A stretch of DNA of 37,697 nucleotides from a virus: positions 1-37,697 of IMG/VR virus record IMGVR_UViG_3300012927_000013; one strand, 5' to 3'. Shown here one piece after another: positions 37,483 to 37,697 of this stretch. The notes under the pieces are model-generated. The model saw only the letters and a program-made list of their open reading frames with translations, searched no databases and was not told the origin of the DNA. Made by a program: the position numbers and the translations under genes. Numbering within the stretch: position 1 is the stretch's first letter; every line of letters begins with the position of its first letter.

Positions 37483-37697
37483 CTAGATGCCTCCCTTATC
37501 GGCCTTGAAGGGCTTGCCGGTGCCATCGACGAGATAGGCTACGTTTGGCTCAATTCCGTCTTCGCCAACTTCGAACGCTGCCGTTTTGTATTTTTCGCCA
37601 TTCCAATAACGAATGACGATGGTTCCTTCCGCGCCCGCCGTTGCGGTGCCGCTGACGCCCGCCGTTGCGGTGCCGCTGTCGCCCGCCGTTGCGGTGC
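37483..37697 (-). CDS. Partial gene with repeated GTATAG segments, cut by the window edge
   Basis: The 3' end of a gene whose start lies beyond the window. The visible 70 residues begin with Gly/Thr/Ala/Ser repeats (SGTATAGVSGTATAGAEG), then a compact C-terminus (YWNGEKYKTAAFEVGEDGIE ... KADKGGI). The repeats correspond to the 24 bp DNA unit at 37633. Could be a fibre or surface protein stalk. Confidence 0.55.
   Translation of the reverse strand, partial: TATAGDSGTATAGVSGTATAGAEGTIVIRYWNGEKYKTAAFEVGEDGIEPNVAYLVDGTGKPFKADKGGI
37633..37697 (-). repeat. 24 bp tandem repeat running off the window end
   Basis: Units 37633-37656 and 37657-37680 differ at one base near the end, and a third is partial (37681-37697). 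Each encodes eight residues of the GTATAGxS type on the minus strand. The count beyond the window is unknown. Confidence 0.85.

Noticed and set aside
37633-37697. CRISPR array
   Set aside because: The units are contiguous with no spacers and lie in a coding frame.
1-37697. Terminase, portal, capsid, integrase or attachment sites
   Set aside because: I looked for the typical large proteins and motifs and found none, so no packaging or integration module is claimed.

Overview
The window looks like a large stretch of a double-stranded DNA bacteriophage or prophage. It has a RecT-type annealing protein, a PD-(D/E)XK exonuclease, a DnaB-type replicative helicase, several HNH endonucleases, a VRR-NUC nuclease, two long beta-rich fibre-like proteins and an endolysin/holin pair. 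Most of the remaining genes are very small and overlap by ATGA-type junctions. No terminase, portal, capsid, integrase or ribosomal protein was recognised, so virion-assembly genes must lie elsewhere. Signal peptides and lipoboxes on several products suggest a diderm bacterial host. The carboxypeptidase-regulatory-like and carbohydrate-binding modules of a fibre protein would fit a soil bacterium such as an Acidobacteriota, but that is a weak guess.

Layout. (1) 1-461: no convincing gene, but a strongly structured RNA that ends in a textbook intrinsic terminator. Parts of it resemble bacterial RNase P RNA, and its 3' part has a tRNA-like D-arm, T-arm and acceptor stem. (2) 594-1608: a few small plus-strand genes. 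(3) 1595-2432: two small minus-strand genes. (4) 2575-14742: the plus-strand recombination and replication block. It holds an HNH-AP2 endonuclease, RecT, small membrane or exported proteins, the exonuclease, an ASCH protein interrupted by an HNH module, two KTSC-domain proteins, DnaB, a lipoprotein and probable replication accessory proteins. (5) 14678-19193: two long exported-looking fibre-like proteins. (6) 19270-21108: coiled-coil membrane protein, minus-strand membrane protein, endolysin and holin. (7) 21067-22281 minus and 22390-23105 plus: VRR-NUC nuclease and conserved phage-type hypotheticals. (8) 23082-37697: a long minus-strand array of more than forty tiny genes. Many are zinc-ribbon-like or membrane proteins, with HNH nucleases, a papain-like amidase, a secreted zincin lipoprotein and a coiled-coil protein among them. 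One plus-strand winged-helix-like gene sits inside it.

How it works together. RecT plus the exonuclease form a homologous recombination module. DnaB and the genes after it form a replication module. The endolysin and membrane proteins form a lysis module. A near-palindromic 9-10 bp motif (ATGCTTGCA[T]) recurs eight times, nearly always between genes and twice at the same place inside a sigma70-like promoter spacer. It is the best candidate for a shared operator linking these modules.
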